64,000 nt of DNA, from positions 221,707,665-221,771,664 of the forward strand of contig JBOZIK010000001.1 of the NCBI GenBank assembly GCA_051453625.1, in the 5' to 3' direction. Below are positions 36,927 to 48,346 of the stretch, one piece after another (position 1 is the stretch's first letter; the number at the start of each line of letters is the position of its first letter). Both the position numbers and the translations under genes were made by a program. The notes beneath the pieces are model-generated. The model saw only the letters and a program-made list of their open reading frames with translations. It was not told the origin of the DNA and did no database searches. This stretch comes from Welwitschia mirabilis. Its lineage: Eukaryota; Gnetophyta; Gnetopsida; Welwitschiales.

Positions 36927-38280
36927 ATGTTTTTTGTGTTTTCGATTGAGTAGGCCTCATATACATAAAGTAGACATGCTGAGGTTAAGGCTAAAGTAAT
37001 AGAGGAGGAGACAGGTCCTCTAGTTAAGTCAGAGATAGAGTGTGCAGAGCCCGCACATCCACCACCTTAACACAGTCATTCCTTGATCATTTAGACAATT
37101 AGTATCTATGTTGAGCAATACTTTCATGATTTCATGAGCTATACCAAGCTAGAGATGGACTAGATATTGACTAACTTACAGCTCTAATGGATTATACATG
37201 CACATGGGTTATAATAAGTATCAAAGATGAGGGAGTTCTATGACATCATGCACATTGAGAGGTGACTTGATGCTTGTGGTCAATTATAGGATATAATTGT
37301 TGCATTTATATAGGACCATGAGATAGTCATTCTATCATCCCATATTATAGTTATCACAGATCTTGATGGGCTTGGAAATATACACATACACTCAGCTAGT
37401 AGAACTAAGAAGTGTCAAGCATATGATGCCATTTTGAACATAGCAGCTAATCTGACTACTGATCGATGATGGGTAAATGTTACTTAGTTAACCCCATATA
37501 CAGAGCTTTGCATAGAGGGCTAATGTGATGATTCATAACATCGGTCCATCTTTCCATGGTACTCATACCATGATAGCACAGTTGTAGATTTTAGTAGCTT
37601 TTAAAAAGGGGGAGAAGATGGACCTTTCTACATTTATTTGAAGAAGACTTAGATCCATGATAGATGCATGATATCTTTAGATACTTAGTTATCCTAGTAT
37701 CCTCTCAACATTCTTTAGATAGTTTAGGATAATAAATCTTATGGAAAAGCAACATTTATCACACATTCAAACATCCACTTACTATTTATAGGATATAGGT
37801 ATACAGGTTTCAAGAGAGATAAAGAGACCTCAAATATAGAGACCTATGGCTAGAGCTACTCTTAAGAAGATTTAGGCTCTTCTGATTAAGATTACTAAGG
37901 CCATTAGAGGTTTCATAGACAGAGGTATCCACACACTTAATCATAGGATCTATGCTTTTGATCGAAGGGCATAGGTACTTGACTAGAGGACACACACTCT
38001 TGATCAAAGATAGTAGACATTTGAGTAGAGGATCCTATCTATTGTGAGGAGAGTATAGCACACCGAGGACCAGATGGTCAACATGTACCAGCATGTTATT
38101 TCCATTTAGCAGAGTGTAACTAAGACATTCCTAAGGTGGTAGGTATCTAAGGTAATGAGACAATCAAATCCATTTCTACATCTTTAGATGTCCATTTCCC
38201 CATATATCTTGAGCATCCTCCTTCTTTTCCCCCTACTCCTAAACCAACTAATGAGCCATGGTTTATCATGCATAGATGAG
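36927..38280 (+). pseudogene. Third ORF of gypsy element 2 (Athila env-like position) with heptad repeats
   Basis: From ATG 36927 one frame stays readable for about 230 codons if its in-frame stops are ignored. Nearly all of these (TAG, TAA, TGA) are one C-to-T change from CAG, CAA or CGA. Readable pieces include AKVIEEETGPLVKSEIECAE (about 36990-37050) and SSHIIVITDLDGLGNIHIHS (about 37338-37398). After a frameshift, 37825-38140 encodes a strict seven-residue pattern, about 37936-38080: FDRR, LD.R, LDQR, FE.R, IVRR, each seven residues apart, then HTEDQMVNMYQHVISI. This predicts a parallel coiled coil. Position between integrase and polypurine tract is that of the Athila env-like gene, but I see no signal peptide or clear membrane helix, so the function is open. 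Confidence 0.65.
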
Positions 38281-38592
38281 GGAAGTGATTTTATATTGTT
38301 ATTTTATATCTCCTCTTCTATATATTTTTTTACTAAAAAACTCTCTTTTGATATGATATAGGAACTTTATTTTTCTAGCATGATGTACTAATTTGCATCT
38401 GATTTTTAATGTTTATCTTTTAATATTTTACATGTTATTATGAGAATTCATTTTTACTTGGGCAATTTTTCATTCATTACTCCTTAATTCAGTGGAGTAC
38501 TATTTTATTACATCTACTAATTATCTGCAAAAACAAAAATTTTGTCATAGATTTCAAATTTTAAAAACTTTTTTTGATCTTGTCATCCCCTC

Positions 38593-38608
38593 CATCATCT
38601 AGATGATG
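38593..38608. repeat. Perfect 16-bp palindrome catcatctagatgatg
   Basis: The sixteen bases equal their own reverse complement. Related perfect palindromes occur at 39186-39199 (atcatctagatgat) and 39077-39088 (ttgtctagacaa). All centre on CTAG. Confidence 0.8.
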
Positions 38609-38810
38609 ATCCTTACAACTGATTAGTTGAGCTTCTAGTAAGTGAAATGTTTAGTTTTTTTTTTATTTTTCAAAATCTAGTATGTATCTCTATTGAATTC
38701 TGAAAATCTTTCTGAGATGATTGCCTTAAGTATCTTAGTTGTTTTATTGTTTAATAAGTTGGTTCGTAAACATGGTTTACTAACTGATTTTGTTAGGGAC
38801 TAATAAGGCT

Positions 38811-38820
38811 AAGTGGGGGG
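38811..38820 (+). other. Polypurine tract of gypsy element 2
   Basis: aagtgggggg lies three bases before the LTR start TGTTATGATG. The reverse gypsy copy has AAGTGGGAGG three bases before TGATG (minus strand, near 46995-46986). The upstream context (agggactaataaggct) is also shared. Confidence 0.8.
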
Positions 38821-39076
38821 CTATGTTATGATGCTAACTTATGCATATTTAATAGGATATTTCGAGCACTTTTATAAATAAATAGATAGGTAAATGCTTG
38901 ATTTTTGCGATAATGAAGAGCTAAGATAAAAAGGATAAAAACATGATATCTCCATAATAATTTACAACATTTTGAATAATTCTAATTACTTATACATTTC
39001 TAAAGACAACTTCCTACATAAAACATTGAAGCTGATGCAATGATTAAAAATTTATTAAAGGCCATCATTCATCTAA

Positions 39077-39088
39077 TTGTCTAGACAA
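39077..39088. repeat. Perfect 12-bp palindrome ttgtctagacaa
   Basis: It lies in the U3 part of the element 2 LTR and is followed at 39095 by ggatgac, as in the other dyad units. Confidence 0.7.
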
Positions 39089-39185
39089 ATGTATGGATGA
39101 CCGTATAAAGAGCACCAATTGGATGTTGACTGTAGTCTATCTAGCATTTAATATGGATTAATTATGAGGTGGTATCATCTCTTAT

Positions 39186-39199
39186 ATCATCTAGATGAT
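39186..39199. repeat. Perfect 14-bp palindrome atcatctagatgat
   Basis: It is the third CTAG-centred palindrome of the element and differs from the one at 38593 only at the outer bases. Confidence 0.75.
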
Positions 39200-40304
39200 C
39201 AGCTAAATGATACTGTTGTAACATTTATACTAAATATTCACCTAACTTTTACCACACATGTTTCCGTTTCTCCTTATGTGACTGTTATGATTTATGCGCA
39301 TCGTTCTGTCTATTTTATTGTGTGCTTGANNNNNNNNNNNNNNNNNNNNNNNNNNNNNNNNNNNNNNNNNNNNNNNNNNNNNNNNNNNNNNNNNNNNNNN
39401 NNNNNNNNNNNNNNNNNNNNNNNNNNNNNNNNNNNNNNNNNNNNNNNNNNNNNNNNNNNNNNNNNNNNNNNNNNNNNNNNNNNNNNNNNNNNNNNNNNNN
39501 NNNNNNNNNNNNNNNNNNNNNNNNNNNNNNNNNNNNNNNNNNNNNNNNNNNNNNNNNNNNNNNNNNNNNNNNNNNNNNNNNNNNNNNNNNNNNNNNNNNN
39601 NNNNNNNNNNNNNNNNNNNNNNNNNNNNNNNNNNNNNNNNNNNNNNNNNNNNNNNNNNNNNNNNNNNNNNNNNNNNNNNNNNNNNNNNNNNNNNNNNNNN
39701 NNNNNNNNNNNNNNNNNNNNNNNNNNNNNNNNNNNNNNNNNNNNNNNNNNNNNNNNNNNNNNNNNNNNNNNNNNNNNNNNNNNNNNNNNNNNNNNNNNNN
39801 NNNNNNNNNNNNNNNNNNNNNNNNNNNNNNNNNNNNNNNNNNNNNNNNNNNNNNNNNNNNNNNNTATTAAGTTGTGGCTACTTTGTGACACAGATGTGGT
39901 TCGATTAATACAAAACATTTTCTTGTGTGATTTTAATATGTGATTGTTTTTCATCCTCATAGTTTATGTTTCTTTTGATCTGATGAAAATTTCTCTAGTG
40001 ATATAGGTTATGAGGGCAACCTTTATTAAAGTTTTGCTTGGTTAGTTTAGGTTAGGTGTATTGTTGTTTTCTTTTCTTAAATTAGCTTTGCACAAGTCTA
40101 TTATATTTTACTTTCATGCATTACAAGTTATTTCTATAGATTAGTGTACAAGTATTTCTTTTGGAAAGCAACTCTCTTATTTCTTACTTTGACCTTCAAT
40201 ATATTATAACATTTGGGTTACTCTCATCTATATTAGTGTGTTGTGTTTATGCATTAATAGGATTCTACTCAAGATGTAAACATTGCTAAATATGCACCAC
40301 AACA

Positions 40305-41950
40305 ATATTAGAAGTTTAATGTTTTACTTTAACACCATTTAATGTTTATAGTAAATGATTTACTGATTAGAGCTGAGTTCATAGCATAGTCTATTTAAGT
40401 CATGTATATATCTTTTAGGCTTTAATCATTTAGGCTTGAATCCTATAATGTGTTAGTCAGTTTGTGGTTCATACCCATGTGTTCATTGGGCATGTACATA
40501 TATACACTTTAATGTATTAAATATGAATCACAAGTAGGAGATAGAAATTTGATGAAGGCTAAGATGGGCCACCTATGGATCCTTGTCTGGTTAAAGAATT
40601 ATTAAACTTGGTAAGTGTGGTACTACTCCTTATGAATTAACATTTTAAGTAAAACTAATTTATTAATTAATTGATAATACTCTTGTTTTATAATGACATA
40701 TCATTGTGAATTAATAAAATGATGGTTACTTTTATGATTTTTTTAATTTAACTTGATATTATCTTATGATAATAATCACTTTTAATGGTAAGAAATAGAA
40801 TTATCCATTTTCATATTCTTTTAAAATGTATTTATAATCTATTCAAAATCAATATTGATTTGGTATAAATAAATGTGAAGTAATGAATTAAAAATCCTAA
40901 TATTTATCATGAACAAATAATATTAAGATTTTTTATATTAATTAGTAATCATATGTTTCTATTTAAAACTAGCTCTGTCTAGTGGTATGAATATATGTTC
41001 TTTTAATTAAATAATAAATACAATCATAGAAAAATCTCAAGGCTCTATGTTAACTATCACTTGATAAAGCATAGGATATAAATAAAATAGTATACATATG
41101 ATACATGGTTTTTTATGGGCCTTGATGATATGAGTGTTATGATTCCTATTATGAATAAAAATTTTAAATAAAAATAATCATATTTTATTCATTTACTATT
41201 TCTAACATAAGACCCAATACATAATACACTATGTTACTTGTTATAAGATGTATTTAATCATTCAAAAAACAACTATAAGAGGTGTTAACACATATGCATG
41301 ATGTTGATATGAGGTTTAGATATATAGTTAATTTTACTTCATTCACTTATTACATGATTTAAAACTTATTAGTCTTTGTAGAAATTTCCTAAAATTAATT
41401 AATCAATTTAGGTAAATAGTAGTTATTATTATCATCTATCCTTATAAAGTATCTGTAACCATCATCAATAATGAATACCATGAAAAGTACAATGTAAACT
41501 GCTAATAATACCTTTTAGATCCCTTTGGAAGGATGGTTCATTGATTATCATGCTAAAATCCTAAATCTATAAATAGAGATTATGAAAAGGCATAAAGTAA
41601 ACTTTCAAATCTAATTACGTAATTAATGATAATGTAGAAGTTATAAAGAAGGCATTTATAAGTTTAAGAAAAATTATCCATAATTACTTTCCATTTTTAA
41701 CATAAAAATTAATAGGAAATTACTCTTATTAATTTGAAAAATCATATGTTATCTACTACTTTATGTTCTTTGAATGTTTATGAATGATCCAAATTAAAAT
41801 ATATGAATATTTAAATTTTACATCCTAATTTTTTCTATAGGGAATAAAGCATAAGGGAAATTTAAATTTTTAAAACTTTAAAAAATGATAATTAAGATTA
41901 ATCCTCTATTTAAAATACTCATATCTCATCTAGTTAAGTCAAATCATATA
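40305..41950 (+). repeat. Repeat E, copy 2 (left half)
   Basis: It is a direct repeat of 42917-44535 at roughly 80-85% identity by eye; for example both contain tgtttggtttgtggttcat-like and ggccacctatgg segments (40480-40590, 43050-43180). It starts immediately after the gypsy 2 LTR and ends at a gap. No coding potential was seen. A possible exon-like ttggtaagtgtgg (5' splice consensus) is present in both copies but the upstream frame is not clearly open. Confidence 0.8.
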
Positions 41951-42050
41951 NNNNNNNNNNNNNNNNNNNNNNNNNNNNNNNNNNNNNNNNNNNNNNNNNN
42001 NNNNNNNNNNNNNNNNNNNNNNNNNNNNNNNNNNNNNNNNNNNNNNNNNN

Positions 42051-42673
42051 CTATGTTTATGAGGGCCATATGGCAAAAGAGATTATGGTTTATAACCATT
42101 ATGAAGTATTTATGATGGATGATATAATAATAGTTAAAAAACATCATTATAATGTTTTAATAATGGTTTCTAGTCATGATTACAATACATTTTTGTTATA
42201 GTATTATGTTAATTTTTTTCCATATCTATTGCTTCATTTCAAAAACTTCGTTCATCCTTATAAATTGAGAATCATATTGCATTCATGGATCTGATAAGCA
42301 CTTGCCTCCTTGTAACTTTCTAAGATTCTATATTCTTCCCAATCATTACAAGATAACTACTAAATGAGAAAAAGTTGTTATTATGTCTAAATGAAATTAT
42401 GTACTTGCATTAATAGTTATTTTGTATTTTCATTATTGATGAATTAAGTTTGATCTCTAATAGCTTCTCTTTTATTTTATTTTATGATCGATGCATCTCT
42501 GATTACTTTCAGTATACTAAAAATAATATCTAGTAATATTCTAATGGTTCATTAAGTATATTGTTACTTCACTAATTTTTTAGGGTTTCAAAATAAATAT
42601 GATGAATGTATAAGACTTCATAACATCTATTATGCTTTTCATATCTTATACCACATTATAAGATACTTTATCT
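42051..42673 (+). repeat. Left extension of repeat E, with an internal inverted segment
   Basis: The part at about 42590-42673 is the reverse complement of the E segment near 44800-44900 and 49290-49375: gcataatagatgttatga is recognisable on the opposite strand, followed by similar flanks. E therefore contains, or has acquired, an inverted copy of part of itself. No gene is visible. Confidence 0.5.
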
Positions 42674-42696
42674 TTGAATGATGATAATAATATTTT

Positions 42697-42894
42697 ATTT
42701 ATTTTAAGGAAATTATATGTATATTCTATGTGGTGTACACTACATAATAGCTCATTCAAGGTCTATGTAAACTTACGAGGACAGATACTAAGGTGTAATG
42801 TATTATTAGTCCCCTTTCTTCTATAGGGATTTGAACCTATGACCCTAGGTTTGTATGTGCCTTGATCTTACCACTAGATTAAGATATCTTGGAC
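42697..42894 (-). mobile_element. tRNA-derived SINE with target-site duplication
   Basis: On the minus strand the element starts TCCAAGATATCTTAATCTAGTGGTAAGATC (box A-like, 42894 leftwards) and has GGTTCAAATCC at 42836-42826, a near-perfect RNA polymerase III box B. About 125 bases of unrelated body follow, ending in an A-rich tail (TTAAAATAAATAAA). It is flanked by ttgaatgatgataataatatttt (42674-42696) and ttgaatgatagtaatatttttt (42895-42916), a long, nearly perfect target duplication. The length of about 200 bases fits plant SINEs. The head does not fold as a clean cloverleaf, so it is not a working tRNA gene. Confidence 0.75.
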
Positions 42895-42916
42895 TTGAAT
42901 GATAGTAATATTTTTT

Positions 42917-45254
42917 TAATATTAGAATTTTAATTTCTATACTTTAATACAAATTAATGTTTACAGTAAATGATTTTGCTAATTAGAGCTGAGTTCATAC
43001 CATATATATCTTTTAGGATTTAATCAATTAGGATTGAATCCTATAATATGTTAGTTGGTTTGTGGTTCATACCCATGTGTTCATCACACACATATGTATA
43101 GGATTTAATGTTTTAAGTATAAATCACAAGTAAGAGATAGACATTTGATGGAGGCTAGGAGGGGCCACCTATGGTTCTTTATTTGGTTAAGAAAATTATT
43201 AAACTTGGTAAGTGTGGAAATACTTCTTATGAATTAACTTTTTATTTAAAACTAATTTTATAATTAATTGATAATAATATTGTTTTATAATAATATATCA
43301 TTTTGGATTAAGAAAGTGATGGTTACTTTTATATTTTTTTAATTTAGCTTAAGATTATCTTATGATAATAATCACTTGTAATGGTAAGAAATATAATCAT
43401 TCATGTTTCATTTTTTCTTAAAATGCATTTATAATCTATTCAAAATTAATATTGGTTTGGCATAGATAAATGTAAATTAAGGAATCGAAAATCTAAATAT
43501 TCCTCATGAAAAAATAATGTTAAGAGTGTTTTATATTAGCTAGTAATCCTATTTTTATATTTAAAACTACCTTTACCTAGTGGTGGGGATGTTTTTTTAA
43601 ATTAAGTAATAAATATGTCAGAGAAAAATCTCAAGGCTCTACGTTAACTATCATTTATGAAGGCATGAGATATAAATAAACTAGAATACATGTGATACAT
43701 GGTTTTTTATGTTCCTTGATGATATGAGTGTTATGATTCCTAGTATTAATAAACAAATTAAATAAAAATAATGATATTTTATCCATTTACTATTTCTAAC
43801 ATAAGAATCATCACATAATACACTTACATTACTTGTTATAAGACCTATTTAATCATTAAAAAAACCAGTATAGGTGGTGTTACACATATTCATGATGTTG
43901 ATATGAATTTTAGATATATAGTTAATTTTACTTCATTCACTTATTACATTATCACAAATTCATTAGAATTTGTAGAAGTTTCTTAAAACTAATTAAATAG
44001 ATAAATAATACTTATTATTATCATATATACTTAAAAAGTATCTTTAACCATGACCAATAATGAATTTCATGAAAAGTATAATGTGAACTGCTAAAAATAT
44101 ATTTTACATCCCTTTGAAAAGATGGTTCATTGATTATCACACTGAAATCCTAAATTTATAGATAAAAATTATGAAAAGGCATAAAGTAAACTTCCAAACT
44201 TAATTATGCAATTAATGATAATATAGGAGTTACTAAGAAGGCACTTATAAGATTAATAAAAACTATCTATAATTACATTCCATTTTTAACATAAAATTAA
44301 AAATAAATTACTCTTATTAATTTGCAAAATCATATGTTCTCTACTACTTTATGTTTTTTGAATTTTTATGAATGATTAAGATTAAAAGATAAGAAGCTTT
44401 AAGATTTTAGATCCTAATTTTTTCTATAGGGAATAAAGCATAAGGGAAAGTTTCTAAAACCTAAAAAATTAATAATTAAGATTAATCCTTTATTTTGAAT
44501 TATTATCCCTCATTTACTTAAGTCAAATCATATAATAATTTAGAATATATTATAAGCTTTTTAAAGAGGAAATGGAATGGATAAATGCTTTTCCACTACA
44601 CATAAAAGTAATCATTAACATAATACAATTTCAAAAAAAACCAAAACAAGGAAACCATAAAAACCATTGTTATTTCCTTAACCTAATATTATGTATTATG
44701 AAGTATCAATGGTGTTATTAGCTAATCAACAAACAATGTGGTGTAGACATCAAATACCTTTAAAGCATAAAAACTAGAACTTATAATATTAGAGCAACAT
44801 AACCATCATTTAGAGATGTATCATCTTAGAATATCATGTTAAAAATGTAAAGCATAATAGATGATATGAATCATAGGGCATTAATCGTTTTAACATTACA
44901 ACCCTCATAAATAATTAAAATAATCATCAACTTAATAAATCACTAAAAGAGCATTCGAGATTTAATGATTAAAGATAATGAAATACAAGCTCAAATATTA
45001 AATTTCATTAACTACTAATGTGAATATGTAATAAATTAATAAAAGCAAAAAATTTCCCTTAGATTTTGGAATCATTTTTTTTAAGGAAAAAATTAAATTA
45101 TTCTAGTTAGGGAGAAAGAAAAGGTCAGTATGAGGACATGATAATACAAGCCCTTATTATAGCCATAAAATCTATTAAACAGTTAATAATAAATGATGGA
45201 TAAAATGCTCTAATAAAAGTAACTCTCATTCATTCTAAGTAAGATATAAAGGTG
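42917..45254 (+). repeat. Repeat E, copy 3 (left half, up to the copia insertion)
   Basis: It aligns with copy 2 and, from 43910 on, with copy 4 (48347-49717). It ends at aggtg (45250-45254), which corresponds to aggtt at the empty site 49718-49722 and at the far side of copia C (58535-58539). Copy 3 and copy 5 are thus the two halves of one E element split by copia C. No coding region was seen. Confidence 0.8.
45250..45254. repeat. Target-site duplication of copia C, 3' side (aggtg)
   Basis: aggtg here and aggtt at 58535-58539 flank the minus-strand copia insertion. The empty E site reads gatgtaaaggtttattc at about 49711-49727. One base differs, plausible at this age. Confidence 0.6.
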
Positions 45255-45710
45255 TGAAAATCATTGAACTCAAAAGGAAGGGATGAATGAGTTCCACGAA
45301 ATTAAAATTTAAACTAATAACAAAATAAAAATACATAATAAATAAATAGAAAAATTCCTAACCTAGGTACATCCACACATAGAGTATAGCTACTACCCAC
45401 ACCTCCAGATATTCTTAACCAGTAAGAAAATAGTGGTTTTCTAGTGCACCACCAATATTATAATAGATGAGAGTCTTCTCACAAGATATCACTCTTTTCC
45501 CTATAAGGAAATAGTGCTTTTCACAAGTTCACGATGCATCTTATAGTAGACAAATGCTCACAGGCACTATCTCAAATACACACCTATATAAGATTTGCCT
45601 TATAAAGAGATGAATTTAATTAAGGACTTACAATAATATTTATTAATAATATAGTTCACAATGTAAAACCAAAAGTACAATACAATAACAAGCCTACATA
45701 TTTAGATTTG
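45255..45710 (-). mobile_element. Copia C 3' LTR, terminal part
   Basis: On the minus strand this matches the end of the LTRs at 57070-57600 and 11763-11954: the ccaccctaggt-type and caagtgctcacaagcactatctcaaat-like blocks (45365, 45550) are at the same spacing. The LTR end is TTTTCA at 45255. At 45711 it is broken by the gypsy LTR, at the same point where the plus-strand copy is broken at 19211/21445. Confidence 0.8.
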
Positions 45711-45715
45711 ATGAA

Positions 45716-46982
45716 TGTTGTGGTGTGTATTTTTGCAATCCTTTTTCCTTAATGAATCTTGATAATCACACACACACACACACACACATACACACACATG
45801 TATATATATTGTAAAATACATACTCTAGTTTGAATGGGAGTGACTCAAATATAATAACCCATTAAAGGCATGCGAGAGAAGAAGGAGAAATTATTTTCAG
45901 AAATAATGTATTTAAACTTAGAAACAATGCAAGAAATTAAAGATGCAATGTAATGTAAGTGTAACTAATCCTAGATGAATAGCTATTTGATTACTGAATT
46001 GACTTATCAAGAAGACTAGCCCTATCTAACCTAAATCAGCTAAGAAGACTATCACTAACCAAAACTAACTTAAGCTATTAGGTGAGTTAAATAAATTGCA
46101 CTATAAAATGAATCTCAAACTACTTTCTTCAATCTTAACAAAGGCTACCTTTAAGATCTATATTATCAAAGGAACTATCACTGGATCAAGGACAAGATAA
46201 ATAATAAGAAAAATATAATATAAATAAATGCATAAATGAAATAGAGTTTATATTAAAATTGAAATAGCATCTAGGTTATAAAATAACTAAGCCTCAATGA
46301 ATGATGCATAGCGCTTCCATAAGGAGATGTCTTTCTATAACTCAAAAGATAGATTTCCTGTCCTTCAGTCTTCTATCACGATAATATCTAGTGCATCGAA
46401 GATGAATAAGAGAGTTGAAAAGGGATCTTATTTATAGGGATAAGAAGAAAAAACTATTACATAAAATGTATTGCAAAATATGTTTAATTTCATGAAAAGA
46501 AATGGATGAAATGGATAAAGGTCAGCTAGTATTTATAGGTGTCATCTTACCTATTATGGAGATGACCAAGGGGATGATGGCTTAAACCTTATATTCATTA
46601 TCTTAAATGTCATGGTAATGACCACGGGGATGAAAATTCTTTAGAAAAGATGACTCAGTAGTACCGACTTTAGTCCATGCTAGCATTCCTATGTGGCTTG
46701 TGTAGTGTTGTTGTCCTAACTATTATGGGAATGACAGAGGGGATGATAGTCTTCTTTGTCCTTCCAACTTAATAGAAGCTAGTATTTTTCATCAACGATC
46801 TTCCTCTGAGGCACAATGTATCAAAATATGTTTTAGATATCTCTAATCATGCTAATAATTGCACATTTTTTAGATCTTTCATCAATTCTTCATAATCCTT
46901 AGAATTACATCTAAATTTGTATAAATGTTTTGTAAAATATCTAATAACATCCATCAAGTACATATTATTTGGTAGAACATCA
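45716..46982 (-). mobile_element. Gypsy 3' LTR, minus strand (1267 bp)
   Basis: On the minus strand it starts TGATGTTCTACC at 46982, preceded by a polypurine tract, and ends CCACAACA at 45716, followed by TTCAT (atgaa 45711-45715). It aligns with 21446-22661, including the TATA box (near 46436-46426) and the repeated GGGATGA...GTCAT motifs in U3 (46540-46760). A CA microsatellite near the end explains most of the extra length. Confidence 0.85.
45767..45799. repeat. (CA)n microsatellite inside the gypsy LTR
   Basis: It comprises eleven CA units with one ta interruption, then catgtatatatatt. The corresponding place in the plus-strand LTR (about 22615) has no CA run, so the expansion happened in this copy. 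Confidence 0.9.
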
Positions 46983-47140
46983 TATCCTCCCACTTAGCCT
47001 TTGTTAATCCCTAATAAAAACCATGTAAACAACTATAATTATGAGCCAATTTTTTAAAAAAATCAAACAGAAAATTATGAAATAGGCTCATAAATAATAT
47101 CAAACACATCATTTAGCAAAATAACATGTAATGCATTATG
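46983..47140 (-). mobile_element. 3' end of the gypsy internal region with polypurine tract
   Basis: On the minus strand, GGCTAAGTGGGAGGATA precedes the LTR. Upstream, TTTACATGGTTTTTATTAGGGATTAACAA matches the context of the element 2 polypurine tract (38770-38812). Beyond about 47140 similarity can no longer be followed by eye. Confidence 0.7.
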
Positions 47141-48246
47141 TGTATGGAGTGAAAATTTCAAAAAATTATGTATTACGAAAGCTCTAGTGTAAAAATTATA
47201 TAAAAATAAGTCCTACCCTCCCCCTGGAAAAACAATATGTCCCATATTGGCTAATGAGGCAAAGAAAGTAGATGGAAATAAGAAGGCAAATGATGGATGT
47301 TTTTGAATTTGGACAATTAATGAATTACATGTAGCTAAGCGTAGAAATGTTATATTTGAAAAATAAAGATGGAAGAAATATTCTGATAAGCATGAAAAGA
47401 ATAGATAATGAAAATGTACTAAATAAAATGAAGCATATCCATGAATGATTAACAAATGTGGAATCACAAAAAATATTAATAGTAGTGTTTAGAACTTTAA
47501 GAGACTTAAAATAAACATCTTAAAATCACTAAAGAAACTCATCTAATCAAGAAATAAATTCTTTATTAAAAATTAAGCAAAAAAACCATTAAATGTTGAG
47601 GTTTTAAAATGCTAAGAAAATACATAAATGACTTTGAAATAACTTATAAAACAATGAAAGAAAACAAAAAGAATGGACATAAGTCAACATAAATAAGATA
47701 GCCTATCTATCCTCAATTTTATTCTAGCAGATGCTTGTAGAAGAAATCATAATATCACTTGATTTAAAAATGCATGATATGATGTATAAAAAAAATCCTA
47801 TTCAATAAGGCAGTGGTTATGATAATGTTAAAAATCAAATGCTTTAAGCAATAAATGATAAGATCAAAGAGTTGCTCAAAAATAAACTCACCTAGTTACA
47901 TATGAAAACAAACACCTAAATCCTTACAGATGAAATGACATGTGAAAAGACTAAGAGTATAAAAAATAAGCAATGTCTATAATAACACCAAGAACACCAC
48001 TGATCTTATAGCCTTAATGTTTTTATTAATTATTATTTAACTATCAATGATGAGGAGAGTGTAACCATAGTCAAAGAAGTAAGAACCTATGAAGCATGGC
48101 CCACAATTATCATATTACATCACTGAAGATCCATCTCGGGAAAATTTTCCCTAATGTACTTGTGGTTAGACATTATGATGACCATGTTTTTGAGCTATCT
48201 CAAATATAAAACATCATGGTCTTATTTCACCTCTCTCTCTCTCTCT
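47141..48246. other. Unannotated AT-rich stretch
   Basis: I see no domain, RNA gene or match to the repeats in this window. A minus-strand frame at 47213-47467 is low-complexity hydrophobic sequence without a recognisable motif. The stretch ends in a (CT)n run (48231-48246) at a 100-N block, probably the reason the assembly stops there. Confidence 0.6.
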
Positions 48247-48346
48247 NNNNNNNNNNNNNNNNNNNNNNNNNNNNNNNNNNNNNNNNNNNNNNNNNNNNNN
48301 NNNNNNNNNNNNNNNNNNNNNNNNNNNNNNNNNNNNNNNNNNNNNN

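Larger units (their letters stand above)
38824..40304 (+). mobile_element. 3' LTR of gypsy element 2 (about 1.48 kb including a 535-N gap)
   Basis: It starts TGTTATGATG just after the polypurine tract and ends caccacaaca at 40304, the same end as the reverse LTR (CACCACAACA). The right part (39900-40260) aligns with 22150-22620 of the element 1 LTR, but the left part is much more diverged, so elements 1 and 2 belong to different subfamilies. Two CTAG-centred palindromes (39077, 39186) lie in U3. Repeat E begins directly after it. Confidence 0.75.

Noticed and set aside
39164-39960. Frames of 180-260 codons on both strands at 39164-39960
   Set aside because: Made of the 535-N block; the flanks are LTR sequence.
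40560-40620. An exon with a 5' splice site (ttggtaagtgtgg) in repeat E
   Set aside because: Both copies have the consensus, but the upstream frames contain stops and no second exon could be found.
42826-42894. A tRNA gene on the minus strand
   Set aside because: Box B is good, but the head does not pair into a cloverleaf acceptor stem, and the long flanking direct repeats plus the extra body show a SINE.
45767-45799. A CRISPR-like or telomere-like repeat
   Set aside because: It is a plain CA microsatellite; no spaced repeats or telomere units occur anywhere in the window.
21446-46982. A simple inversion within one gypsy element, explaining its two junctions in opposite orientation
   Set aside because: The surrounding copia and E sequences are also present in both orientations at both ends, which fits duplication of the whole composite better than inversion of one copy.
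47213-47467. A small minus-strand gene with hydrophobic residues (84 codons)
   Set aside because: Low-complexity Phe/Leu/Ser-rich translation of AT-rich DNA, no motif, no conserved homologue in the window.
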